Below the pieces are notes generated by a model that saw only the letters and a program-made list of their open reading frames with translations, ran no database searches and had not been told where the DNA came from. Source: an uncultured Bacillota bacterium (lineage in GTDB: Bacteria; Bacillota_I; Bacilli_A; RFN20; CAG-826). From it: DNA of 18,604 nt. Positions 6,591 to 13,487 of the stretch are shown in pieces. Numbering within the stretch: the first letter of the stretch is position 1; each line of letters begins with the position of its first letter. The stretch lies in NCBI GenBank assembly GCA_946623775.1, contig CAMORJ010000020.1, positions 1 through 18,604 of the forward strand, written 5' to 3'. The position numbers and the translations under genes are program-made.

Positions 6591-6972
6591 CGCCGAACAG
6601 TCTCTCGTAAACCTCTTTCGCGTCGCCTTTAATGACCAAGGTCAGACGATTGGACATCATGATGAATCCATCGACTCCGGCTTCGGTCAGTTTTTGTTTG
6701 TCGATGGCATCGTAATCCTTAAGCTCTAGCTTGATGCGGCTGCCAACCAGTTCATGACTGATGAGATTGTCCTTGCCGCCTAAGGCATCGTAATAAGCGG
6801 ATTCGTCGATTATCCTCTTCTTCGGCTTCTTGCGGACATGAAGCAAGATGATGACCGCGACGACGATCAGGATTATGCCTGCCAAAGCAACAGCGAAAAT
6901 CCAGCCGTAATCGTGCAAAAACGTATTGAAGTCAAGGCTTGCGCCATATATTTGTAACCAATTATTCATCAT
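6580..6972 (-). CDS. Membrane-anchored PTS EIIB-like protein lacking the catalytic Cys
   Basis: A 130-residue protein with one hydrophobic segment (about 23-45), then a basic HVRKKPKKR stretch that places the C-terminal part in the cytosol. Residues 57-126 resemble the glucose-family PTS EIIB domain: an ALGGKDNL start, the SRIKLELKD strand where EIIB has TRLRxxxKD, then a KLTEAGVDGFIMMSN stretch matching the AGVxGVxxxGN region. The phosphorylated cysteine of EIIB (in the DxCxTR motif) is missing; the aligned position appears to be V76. Transport phosphorylation is therefore unlikely and a sensing or structural role is inferred. I chose the ATG at 6972, 5 nt after a GGTGG Shine-Dalgarno (6978-6982). 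The gene diverges from the CYTH gene through a shared -10 region. The EIIB similarity was judged by eye. Confidence 0.65.
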   Translation of the reverse strand: MMNNWLQIYGASLDFNTFLHDYGWIFAVALAGIILIVVAVIILLHVRKKPKKRIIDESAYYDALGGKDNLISHELVGSRIKLELKDYDAIDKQKLTEAGVDGFIMMSNRLTLVIKGDAKEVYERLFGVRE

Positions 6973-6990
6973 TTCAACCACCTGGAACGT

Positions 6991-7003
6991 TGCTATAATA
7001 CCA
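6991..7003. promoter_or_regulatory. Bidirectional promoter with overlapping -10 boxes
   Basis: Plus strand: TGCTATAAT (6991-6999), a perfect extended -10 for the CYTH gene. Minus strand: TGGTATTAT (complement of 6995-7003), an extended -10 for the EIIB-like gene. The two hexamers share five bases. The predicted leaders are about 13 and 16 nt, and each still contains a Shine-Dalgarno. Confidence 0.65.
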
Positions 7004-7018
7004 CAAGAGGCAAAAACT

Positions 7019-7591
7019 ATGAGCAACGCAATCGAAATCGAGGCGAAATCCATCGTTCGCGCTGAGGATTATCGCGTCCTGGCAAAACTATTCGGCGACC
7101 ATCCCCGTTACATGCAGACGAACTACTATATCGACTCCGAAGACAGGGTCTTGGCCCGCTCTGGCATCGCGCTTCGCATCCGCGAACGCGGCGATCGCTA
7201 TGAGCTGACTCTCAAGACTCCCTTGTCCGAAGGGCTATTGGAGAAGAACTGCGTCATTTCCTTGCAGCAATTCGAGGACTTCAAATCCAAAGGCATCTTC
7301 CCAAAAGGCGACACGTCCCGCTTCCTTACGATGCTGGACTTCGATTTGGCGTCTTTGAAAATCCTGACTTCCCTGACGACCGACCGCATCGACGTCGAAT
7401 ACGAAGGCGGATTGCTCTCGATTGACCGCAACGTCTATTCGGGCGTCACCGATTACGAAATCGAATTCGAATACAATAACATGGAAGGCGCGAAGGCCAT
7501 CATGGCAAGGCTCTTCCAGGAGAATCAGATCCCCGTCAACTTCTCCACCGCTTCCAAAGTCTCGCGCGCAATGGCGGCGATTGGAAAATAA
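7019..7591 (+). CDS. CYTH domain protein (YjbK-like)
   Basis: A 190-residue protein of the CYTH/triphosphate tunnel metalloenzyme family, which binds triphosphorylated substrates and divalent metal in a beta-barrel tunnel. The diagnostic ExExK motif is EIEAK at 6-10. It is followed by a YYIDSEDRVLARSGIALRIR segment with the expected arginines, the ELTLK strand and a late EIEFEY strand with paired acidic residues. Size and order match B. subtilis YjbK, whose locus also holds spx and a pseudouridine synthase. Its substrate is unknown; inorganic triphosphatase activity is plausible. I chose the ATG at 7019: AAGAGG (7005-7010) lies 8 nt upstream, and the longer reading frame would run through the promoter. 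A terminator follows at 7618-7640. Confidence 0.85.
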   Translation: MSNAIEIEAKSIVRAEDYRVLAKLFGDHPRYMQTNYYIDSEDRVLARSGIALRIRERGDRYELTLKTPLSEGLLEKNCVISLQQFEDFKSKGIFPKGDTSRFLTMLDFDLASLKILTSLTTDRIDVEYEGGLLSIDRNVYSGVTDYEIEFEYNNMEGAKAIMARLFQENQIPVNFSTASKVSRAMAAIGK

Positions 7592-7609
7592 AAGGACGCC
7601 GAAGCGTCC
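7585..7609 (-). terminator. Minus-strand terminator with UUCG tetraloop
   Basis: On the minus strand, GGACGC-TTCG-GCGTCC is followed by TTTTATTTT. The C(UUCG)G tetraloop is very stable. It would end the spx/six-TM transcript, whose last stop codon is at 7639, and its T tract reaches into the end of the CYTH gene. Confidence 0.85.
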
Positions 7610-7617
7610 GTTTCATC

Positions 7618-7640
7618 AACGAGCCGATTGGCTCGTTTTT
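7618..7640 (+). terminator. Plus-strand terminator of the CYTH gene
   Basis: AACGAGCC (7618-7625), loop GATT, GGCTCGTT (7630-7637), with a T run at 7636-7640. It sits 26 nt after the CYTH stop, back to back with the opposite-strand terminator, and its T tract touches the stop codon of the convergent gene. Confidence 0.85.
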
Positions 7641-8457
7641 ATTCTTTGTTGGAGGCGGGAGCAGAGGTGAATTCCTCTTTGCCGACGGGGAGGTCTTCCT
7701 CTGCGGGAAGAGGATCTTCTTCAGCAGGCTTCTCTTCGGCAGGTTCCTCTTCGCAGCTTTTCGCGGCAGAAGGCTCTTCGCCTTCCGGCGCATCTTCTTT
7801 GACGGAAGTAAGGGCGAGAAGCGAAGCGGCGAACATCACCATCGCCAAAGCTTTCAGCAATAGAGCGATGCCGTCCATTTTGGTGAACAGATCAAGAATC
7901 GGGGCTCCGGAAGCGAAGACGTGGACTATGCCCGAGGCGGCCACGCCAAGAAGCAGCAGCAAGCCGATGAGACGAAGGACCAAGGTCCCTTTGCCCTTCT
8001 TGAAGCGGATGAGGGCAGCAGCCAAGAATAGCAAGAAGCCGATCAACGCGGCAAAAGCAGCAAGCATTGCAATCGTCTGAAGACGTCCATCGTCGCCGAA
8101 GTCAAATACGAAAGCGGGCGGAACCATATCGGAGGCGTTCGCGTATTTGTACCAAGATGCGATATAAGGAACGACTGCGCCGAAAAGACCAAAGAAGGAG
8201 GAGATCATCTGGATGGAACGCTCTTTGGACGCCACGCCCACGATGAATCCGATAAGGCCGATCAAGCAGAACGAGCCGGAATACAGCAGAATCTGATGGT
8301 ATGGGTCGGTGAATTCAAATGACGAGGCAAGCCCGGCTTCCACCGCTTCTTGGCCCATGTTGTATTCGATGATTCCAGCGGATGCAAAAGCGATAATAAT
8401 CGCAATAAACGTCAAGATAATCCACAACTTGCTGAACTGAGCTTTTTCTTTTCTCAT
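7639..8457 (-). CDS. Six-TM membrane protein with acidic C-terminal tail, function unknown
   Basis: I do not recognise this 272-residue protein. About six hydrophobic segments are visible (11-30, 56-76, 82-103, 127-151, 159-181, 198-217) with short basic loops such as RFKKGKGT. After residue 220 comes a tail of about 50 residues, rich in Glu, Pro and Ala with repeated PAEE units, likely disordered, containing a lone cysteine at 235. The internal EEK/PAEE repeats make the DNA low in complexity (7700-7770). The ATG at 8457 overlaps the stop of spx as ATGA, and an AAGGAGAAGGGG purine tract lies upstream, so it is translated together with Spx. That coupling suggests a shared role in stress response or membrane state, but this is inference. 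It could also be a general DUF-type membrane protein. Confidence 0.75.
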   Translation of the reverse strand: MRKEKAQFSKLWIILTFIAIIIAFASAGIIEYNMGQEAVEAGLASSFEFTDPYHQILLYSGSFCLIGLIGFIVGVASKERSIQMISSFFGLFGAVVPYIASWYKYANASDMVPPAFVFDFGDDGRLQTIAMLAAFAALIGFLLFLAAALIRFKKGKGTLVLRLIGLLLLLGVAASGIVHVFASGAPILDLFTKMDGIALLLKALAMVMFAASLLALTSVKEDAPEGEEPSAAKSCEEEPAEEKPAEEDPLPAEEDLPVGKEEFTSAPASNKE

Positions 8458-8909
8458 GGTTTTTGAGCCCCTTCTCCTTGCACTTGAGGATTGCAATAAT
8501 GGCAGGATGCGTAATTCTCACATTCTTCCGGAGAACAATAACGCTCCGCGAGCCTTCTGGCGCGCGGGATGAAGGTGCGGATCTCCTCTTCGTTATATCC
8601 GACTTGAACGCGGTGGTCGTCAACGATGATCGGACGCTTCAAAATGGATGGGTTTTTTTGGATGAACGCGATAAGTTCCGAGATCTTCATCGAATCGAAA
8701 TCGATATCCTGCTCCTGAACGATTTTGGAACGCGTGGAGATGATGTCGTCGGTGCCGTTCTCCGACTTGGAAATCACCTCCATGAGGTCTTCGGCCGAAA
8801 GGAACGGGCCGAAAATATTCTTCTCGACGAAGGGGATTTTATTATCCTCGAACCACTTCTTGACTTTGCGGCAGGAGGAGCATGATGGGGAGGTGTAAAT
8901 CTTGATCAT
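8454..8909 (-). CDS. spx: Spx transcriptional regulator with extra four-Cys tail
   Basis: Spx binds the RNA polymerase alpha C-terminal domain and redirects transcription under thiol-oxidative stress. The 151-residue sequence keeps the diagnostic features: MIKIYTSPSC start, redox pair C10xxC13, G52, IISTRSK with R60, KRPIIVDD (91-98) and VGYNEEEIRTFIPR (103-116). ArsC reductases share the fold, but the RPII/QVGYNEEEIR block and CxxC are Spx-like. The usual protein ends near residue 131. Here residues 125-139 carry four extra cysteines (C125, C130, C136, C139), which could bind a metal or act as a second redox switch. The ATG at 8909 has no Shine-Dalgarno and lies 7 nt after an extended -10, so the mRNA should be leaderless. 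The stop overlaps the next gene's ATG. It diverges from trpS. Confidence 0.92.
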   Translation of the reverse strand: MIKIYTSPSCSSCRKVKKWFEDNKIPFVEKNIFGPFLSAEDLMEVISKSENGTDDIISTRSKIVQEQDIDFDSMKISELIAFIQKNPSILKRPIIVDDHRVQVGYNEEEIRTFIPRARRLAERYCSPEECENYASCHYCNPQVQGEGAQKP

Positions 8910-8916
8910 CGTCGGA

Positions 8917-8925
8917 AGTATATCA
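8917..8925 (-). promoter_or_regulatory. spx promoter, extended -10, leaderless
   Basis: On the minus strand, TGATATACT is an extended -10 with five of six matches. It ends 7 nt before the spx ATG, so the predicted start site coincides with the start codon. No clear -35 box is seen. Confidence 0.6.
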
Positions 8926-8958
8926 CAGAGTGATTTAACTCGCATAGCGCAACCATAG

Positions 8959-8974
8959 GCGCATGCGCTATAAT
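8959..8974 (+). promoter_or_regulatory. trpS promoter with abutting palindrome
   Basis: TATAAT (8969-8974) is a perfect -10 box directly preceded by the palindrome GCGCATGCGC (8959-8968). The -35 region is poor. The leader is about 15 nt and contains GAGG (8982-8985), 10 nt before the ATG. It is too short for a T-box, which often controls trpS in Bacillota. Confidence 0.6.
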
Positions 8975-8995
8975 TTTGCGCGAGGCTACACGCAC

Positions 8996-9991
8996 ATGAC
9001 TAGAATTTTATCGGGCATTAAGCCCACCGGAAACTTGACCCTGGGAAATTACATCGGGGCATTGAAGCATTTTAAGGACTTCCAAGATAGCGGAGAGGTG
9101 TTCATTTTCATCGCCGACCTGCATGCCTTGACCTTGCCGATCGACCCTGAATTCCTGAATCAGAACACCCGCGATTTGGCGGCGTTCTACCTCGCATCCG
9201 GACTCGACCCGAAAAAGGCCACGATCTTCGTCCAATCCTCGGTTCCCGCCCATGCCGAATTGAACGCCATCATGCAGAATTATCTATACATGGGTGAACT
9301 ATCTCGCATGACTCAGTTCAAAGAGAAGTCCGCGAAATTGAATCAATCCGCGATTGGCTTAGGCCTATTCGCCTACCCCGTCCTGATGGCCTGCGACATC
9401 GTTTTGTATGATGCCGATATCGTCCCCGTGGGCGAAGACCAGGTCCAGCACGTCGAGATCACACGCGATTTGGTCAACCGCATCAATAAGCGTTATGGCG
9501 ATAAGACCCTCGTTCTGCCCAACTACCAGATCAACAAAGTCGGCGCCCGAATCATGTCGCTTTCCGACCCGACGGTCAAAATGAGCAAATCAGATCCCAA
9601 AGGCGACATCTTCCTCAAGGATCCGATGAACGTGGTCCGCAAGAAGATCATGTCCGCCGTGACCGATATGGGCTCCGAAGTCAAATTCGACAAAGAGAAC
9701 AAGCCCGGCATCTCCAATCTTTTGACCATCTACGCCGCGATGAGGGAAATCTCCATCGAAGAGGCGGAAGCGCATTTTGTCGGATATAGATATGGCGATT
9801 TCAAGCGCGAAGTCGCCGATGCCGTCGTAGCGGAGCTCGAGCCGTTCCAGAAGAAATACCAGGAGATTTTGGAAAGCGGCTCCTACTTAGAAGTCCTTCG
9901 CGAAGGCGCAAAACGTGCGGATGCCATTGCAAAAGTCACCTTGAAGCGCGTGCAAAAGGCGGTCGGATTGCTCGACATCTATGAGAATTAA
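8996..9991 (+). CDS. trpS: Tryptophanyl-tRNA synthetase
   Basis: Class I aminoacyl-tRNA synthetase that charges tRNA-Trp with tryptophan using ATP. The 331-residue protein shows the HIGH-equivalent segment TGNLTLGNY (11-19), the tryptophan-pocket region MACDIVLYDADIVPVGEDQ (131-149) and a textbook KMSKS at 195-199. The length is typical of bacterial enzymes. I chose the ATG at 8996 rather than the ATG at 8963, because the latter lies upstream of the TATAAT box within the promoter and would add an 11-residue tail not seen in the family. The stop overlaps the next gene by 11 bp, so the two are co-transcribed. No T-box leader is present. Confidence 0.97.
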   Translation: MTRILSGIKPTGNLTLGNYIGALKHFKDFQDSGEVFIFIADLHALTLPIDPEFLNQNTRDLAAFYLASGLDPKKATIFVQSSVPAHAELNAIMQNYLYMGELSRMTQFKEKSAKLNQSAIGLGLFAYPVLMACDIVLYDADIVPVGEDQVQHVEITRDLVNRINKRYGDKTLVLPNYQINKVGARIMSLSDPTVKMSKSDPKGDIFLKDPMNVVRKKIMSAVTDMGSEVKFDKENKPGISNLLTIYAAMREISIEEAEAHFVGYRYGDFKREVADAVVAELEPFQKKYQEILESGSYLEVLREGAKRADAIAKVTLKRVQKAVGLLDIYEN

Positions 9992-10775
9992 GAAGCTGAT
10001 TGCCGTCGATATGGATGGAACCGCGCTCCCCGATGACCACGGTTTCACGCCTTTTACGCGCGATTACTTCACCAAGCTGAATCAAGAGGGCTATATGATA
10101 GTCCTTTGCTCTGGAAGACCATTCAGGGCGATGGAAAAGTATTATGAGGAAATCGGATGCCACGGCCCGATCGTTTGCTATAACGGCGGCCTCGTCTTCC
10201 ATCCTCATGACAAATCATTCGAAGTACTCCGTTACAGCTTTCCTTACCGTGATATCGAAGCGATATTCAACGAAGCCAAATCGTTTTTGACTTCGTTCAT
10301 GTACGAATCCTTTTCGCAGATACACAGCATGCGGAAAGACGATTTCCTAAACCATTATTTCCCCGAGAACGGGATGGCTGCTTCCTATGGCGAGCCCATT
10401 CCATTCGACGAGGAAATCTATACCTGCTTATTCGAATGCGCGGACAGCTATCTGCCGCTTTTGAAGTCGATAATCGATAAGCAGTCCGCTCTTTTGTTCC
10501 GTCACTGGACCGATTGCGATTACAGCGAGCTCTATCACCCCCTTGCCAGCAAAGGCACGGCGATCACCCACGTCATGAAGCAATACGGCATCGCGAAAGA
10601 GGACGTCATAGCCTTTGGCGATTCGGATAACGATATCGAATTGCTTGAAGTCGCGGGAACCCCTTTTGCCATGAAAGGCGGCAAATCGAAAAAGCTGTTG
10701 GAAAGATTCCCATCCACAGAAAAAGGCGCCTCGGAATCCGGGGTCGCCTTTGAACTTCGGAAAATCTTATTCTAA
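9981..10775 (+). CDS. Cof-type HAD-IIB family phosphatase
   Basis: A 264-residue haloacid-dehalogenase phosphatase. Motif I is VDMDGT with nucleophile D10 and acid D12, motif II is CSGR around S44, motif III lysine is K191 in the SKGTAITHV segment, and motif IV is GDSDND (213-218). The region between about 85 and 185 is the C2B-type cap. Such enzymes dephosphorylate sugar phosphates, flavin or other small metabolites; the substrate cannot be read from sequence. The gene starts 11 bp inside trpS without a strong nearby Shine-Dalgarno, so it depends on coupling. Its 3' end overlaps the convergent pgm by 9 bp. Its own terminator falls inside pgm. Confidence 0.93.
   Translation: MRIKKLIAVDMDGTALPDDHGFTPFTRDYFTKLNQEGYMIVLCSGRPFRAMEKYYEEIGCHGPIVCYNGGLVFHPHDKSFEVLRYSFPYRDIEAIFNEAKSFLTSFMYESFSQIHSMRKDDFLNHYFPENGMAASYGEPIPFDEEIYTCLFECADSYLPLLKSIIDKQSALLFRHWTDCDYSELYHPLASKGTAITHVMKQYGIAKEDVIAFGDSDNDIELLEVAGTPFAMKGGKSKKLLERFPSTEKGASESGVAFELRKILF
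10720..10751 (-). terminator. pgm terminator inside the HAD gene
   Basis: On the minus strand, AAAGGCG pairs with CGCCTTT. An inner CC/GG and CGG/CCG stem around loop ATT is interrupted by small mismatches, and the arm runs into TTTTT. It lies within the last codons of the opposing HAD gene, just past the pgm stop at 10767. Confidence 0.6.
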
Positions 10776-12476
10776 GCCGATGATCTTGGCGAATTCCGCA
10801 TACAGGGCTTCGCCTTTTTTATTTGCATCATCGGCATCCTTGCCGACGACTTCGACGTAGAATTTCATCTTCGGCTCGGTGCCGGAAGGACGGATGCAGA
10901 TGCTCGATTTGTCCTCGAAGATGAATTTCAGGACATCGGAGACGGGCAATTCTTTGATCTTCTCGACCCTCCCATCGCTGTGGGTGATGACTTGGTTGAG
11001 GTAATCCTCCACCGCTTCCACCTTAATGCCAAGGACTTCCTTTAACGGAGAGGCATGCATCCCCTCCATCAACGCTTTCATCTTGGATGCGCCTTCCATG
11101 CCTGCGAAATAGGCATCCTTCATGAAGGCGTTATAGTATCCGAATCTCTGATACATGTTGTCCATCGCCTGGTCAAGGTAGATGCCGCGGCGATAATAAT
11201 CCAGAGCCATTTCGCTGTAGAGGAGGATGGCTTGGACGCCGTCCTTGTCGCGGGCGAACGGCTGGATCAAGCAGCCATAGGACTCTTCATAGCCGAACAC
11301 GAATGTCGGTCCATGGCCAAGTTTCTCATAATGGTAGATGCGGCCGCCGATGAATTTGAAGCCGGTGAGGAAGGATTCGCTCTTCACGCCATAATGGTGG
11401 GCGATCTCCCTTCCCAAAGATGAGCTGACGATGGTGTCATACATGACGGGATCCTTCGGCATCTTGCCCATCTCGATCATGTTGGAGAACAGGTAATCGA
11501 TAAGCAGTGCGGCGGATTGGTTGCCGGTGAGCCTTTCATAGGTTCCTTTGCTGGAGAGATAGGCGAGGCCGCAGCGGTCGCCATCGGGGTCGGTCATGAC
11601 GACGAGGTTGGCGTTGTATCTCTTCGCGTAATCAAGCGCCAAAACCCAAGCCTTTTCGACTTCGGGGTTCGGGGATAGGGTCGCGCCGAAGTTAGGGTCA
11701 TGGACGCATTGTTCCTTGACTGGGATGATTTCGTATCCGACTTCGGAGAAGACGCGGATCGCGGATTCATAGGATGCGCCATGCTGCGGGGTGTAGATGA
11801 TTTTGAATCCCTTCTTATCGAGTTCGGGCTTCAACTGGCAGCCCTCGACGAGTTTGACGTATTCGTCATCCACGTCTTTGCCAAGCATGACGGTCTCCGC
11901 TTTCTTTTCGTAAGCGGGAACCTCGACATCGAGTTCATTGGGGAGAGAGGCTAGAATCTCCAGCATCGGGGCGATGGCGTCGGGGACAAGCTGGCAGCCG
12001 GTATGGTCATAGACCTTATAGCCGTTATATTCCCTCGGGTTATGGGAGGCGGTGATCATGATGCCGCCGCATGCGCCGCAATAGCGGACCGCGAAAGATA
12101 ATTCAGGAGTCGGGCGAAGCGCATCGAATATGTAGGCCTTAATGCCCATCTTGTTTAGGATTTCGGCGGATTGCAATGTGAATTCGCGCGAGAAGAAACG
12201 GTTATCGTGGCTGATGACGACGCCCATCTCGCGGGCGTTTGGATAGGTCTTTAATAAGAATAATCCGAATGCGATGGTGACGCGGCCGACCGTCCAGCGG
12301 TTCAAGCGGTTGGTTCCAGGGCCAAGGATGCCGCGCATGCCGCCGGTTCCAAACTCGGCGTCTTTGAAGAAAGCGTCCTGTTTTTCCGTCTCGGTCATGC
12401 CAAGAAGGGTCTTCCTTTCCTCTTCGGAAAGCTTTGCGCTGGCAAGCCAACGCTGATAGTTCGCCTGATAATCCAT
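10767..12476 (-). CDS. pgcA: Phosphoglucomutase/phosphomannomutase (alpha-D-phosphohexomutase)
   Basis: Interconverts glucose-1-phosphate and glucose-6-phosphate (possibly also mannose phosphates), linking glycolysis to nucleotide-sugar and polysaccharide synthesis in the cytosol. All four family signatures are present in the 569-residue sequence: TASHNP with the phosphorylated S144 (142-147), the metal loop DPDGDR (296-301), the sugar-binding loop GYEESYG (395-401) and the phosphate loop RPSGTEPK (529-536). The length fits the long PgcA-type enzymes of Bacillota rather than the shorter GlmM. It starts 23 nt after the pseudouridine synthase gene with an AGGAG Shine-Dalgarno, so it is the second gene of that operon. 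Substrate preference between glucose and mannose is not resolved. Confidence 0.95.
   Translation of the reverse strand: MDYQANYQRWLASAKLSEEERKTLLGMTETEKQDAFFKDAEFGTGGMRGILGPGTNRLNRWTVGRVTIAFGLFLLKTYPNAREMGVVISHDNRFFSREFTLQSAEILNKMGIKAYIFDALRPTPELSFAVRYCGACGGIMITASHNPREYNGYKVYDHTGCQLVPDAIAPMLEILASLPNELDVEVPAYEKKAETVMLGKDVDDEYVKLVEGCQLKPELDKKGFKIIYTPQHGASYESAIRVFSEVGYEIIPVKEQCVHDPNFGATLSPNPEVEKAWVLALDYAKRYNANLVVMTDPDGDRCGLAYLSSKGTYERLTGNQSAALLIDYLFSNMIEMGKMPKDPVMYDTIVSSSLGREIAHHYGVKSESFLTGFKFIGGRIYHYEKLGHGPTFVFGYEESYGCLIQPFARDKDGVQAILLYSEMALDYYRRGIYLDQAMDNMYQRFGYYNAFMKDAYFAGMEGASKMKALMEGMHASPLKEVLGIKVEAVEDYLNQVITHSDGRVEKIKELPVSDVLKFIFEDKSSICIRPSGTEPKMKFYVEVVGKDADDANKKGEALYAEFAKIIGLE
10788..10820 (+). 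terminator. HAD-gene terminator inside pgm
   Basis: GGCGAA (10788-10793) pairs with TTCGCC (10809-10814). An inner TCC/GGG stem closes a GCATACA loop, and six Ts follow (10815-10820). It starts 12 nt after the HAD stop codon and is embedded in the 3' coding end of the opposing pgm gene. Confidence 0.75.
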
Positions 12477-12499
12477 ATGTACTCCTTGTAGAATCTATT

Positions 12500-13477
12500 C
12501 TATTTTCCCCCATTGGGGCATAGCACTTCAATCACTTGAGACAATTCTTGCGGCATCGGGGCCGTGAACGTTTTGCCTCTTACCCCTTCTAATGGAGGGG
12601 GGACATTGCCAAACGATATCTTATGGGCGTGGAGGAATTGGCTCTCCAAGCCGCACAGGGCTTTCACTTTCCTGCAATCGCTGAAGTCGCCGTATTTCTC
12701 ATCGCCGACAAGAGGATGGCCGATGGAGGCGAAATGGACGCGGATCTGATGGGTCCTGCCCGTGACGAGCTCCGCTTCCACGAGGGTATAGTCGCCAAAG
12801 CGCTTGATGACCTCGTATTTGGTGAGGGCGTATTTGCCGCCTTTGGATTCGGGGCAGACGGATACGCGGCCAGAGAACGCGTCCTTGAGCAACGGTTTCT
12901 CTATCTTGCCGCCTTTAGGAAGGTCCCCTACCACCAAAGCGAGATATGTCTTTTGGATTTCCGTGCGGTCTTTGAATACCTGGGTCAATGCTTTTAACGC
13001 TGCATCGGTTTTCCCATACACGACTAAGCCGGATGTGTTCCTGTCCAGCCTATGCGCAGGAGAGGGAACGAAGGAAGACGTGTCTGGCTCATATTCGCCT
13101 TTGAGGTATAGGTAATCCAAGACGGCATTGCCAAGCGTCTCCCTGACGCCTGTTTTGTCGCCATAGACGAGAATCCCCTTCTTCTTGTCGACGATGAGGA
13201 TATTATCGTCCTCATAGACGATGGGATAAGGGAATGGCTTCTTCTCTGCGGGACGGGGCTTCTTGAAATCCTCCAGCTGAGCATCGGTGACGTAGATCCT
13301 TAATACATCCCCTTCGTGGAGAATGGCGTCCTTGCCGATCCAATGCCCATTGACCTTGATGTCTTTTTTGCGGAACGCTTTGTAGATAAAACCAAGCGGC
13401 GCCATCGAAAGATATTTCTTGACGAACTTCTCCGCTTTCTGACCATCATTGGCCTTTGTGATGGTGATTTCTTTCAT
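12500..13477 (-). CDS. RluC/RluD family RNA pseudouridine synthase
   Basis: Isomerises uridine to pseudouridine in RNA, probably 23S rRNA. The 325-residue protein has an N-terminal S4-like RNA-binding region (about 1-62), followed by the catalytic domain with HRLDRNTSG (142-150), where D145 is the catalytic aspartate, a KTYLALVVG strand, and the late VTGRTHQIRVH motif. The order fits the RluA superfamily, with the S4 domain favouring RluC/RluD over RluA. I chose the ATG at 13477; the upstream extension would run through a perfect TATAAT box. There is no Shine-Dalgarno and only 10 nt separate the -10 box from the ATG, so the leader is about 4 nt. It is the first gene of an operon with pgm. The exact uridine target is not deducible. 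Confidence 0.92.
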   Translation of the reverse strand: MKEITITKANDGQKAEKFVKKYLSMAPLGFIYKAFRKKDIKVNGHWIGKDAILHEGDVLRIYVTDAQLEDFKKPRPAEKKPFPYPIVYEDDNILIVDKKKGILVYGDKTGVRETLGNAVLDYLYLKGEYEPDTSSFVPSPAHRLDRNTSGLVVYGKTDAALKALTQVFKDRTEIQKTYLALVVGDLPKGGKIEKPLLKDAFSGRVSVCPESKGGKYALTKYEVIKRFGDYTLVEAELVTGRTHQIRVHFASIGHPLVGDEKYGDFSDCRKVKALCGLESQFLHAHKISFGNVPPPLEGVRGKTFTAPMPQELSQVIEVLCPNGGK

Positions 13478-13487
13478 AGTCTTAGTG

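Noticed and set aside
6630..6700. Plus-strand terminator for maf inside the EIIB-like gene, near TTTTTG at about 6690
   Set aside because: The stem needs a two-base bulge and the T run does not follow the stem directly.
8926..8995. T-box riboswitch upstream of trpS
   Set aside because: The predicted leader is only about 15 nt and the gap to spx is 86 bp, with no T-box sequence or antiterminator.
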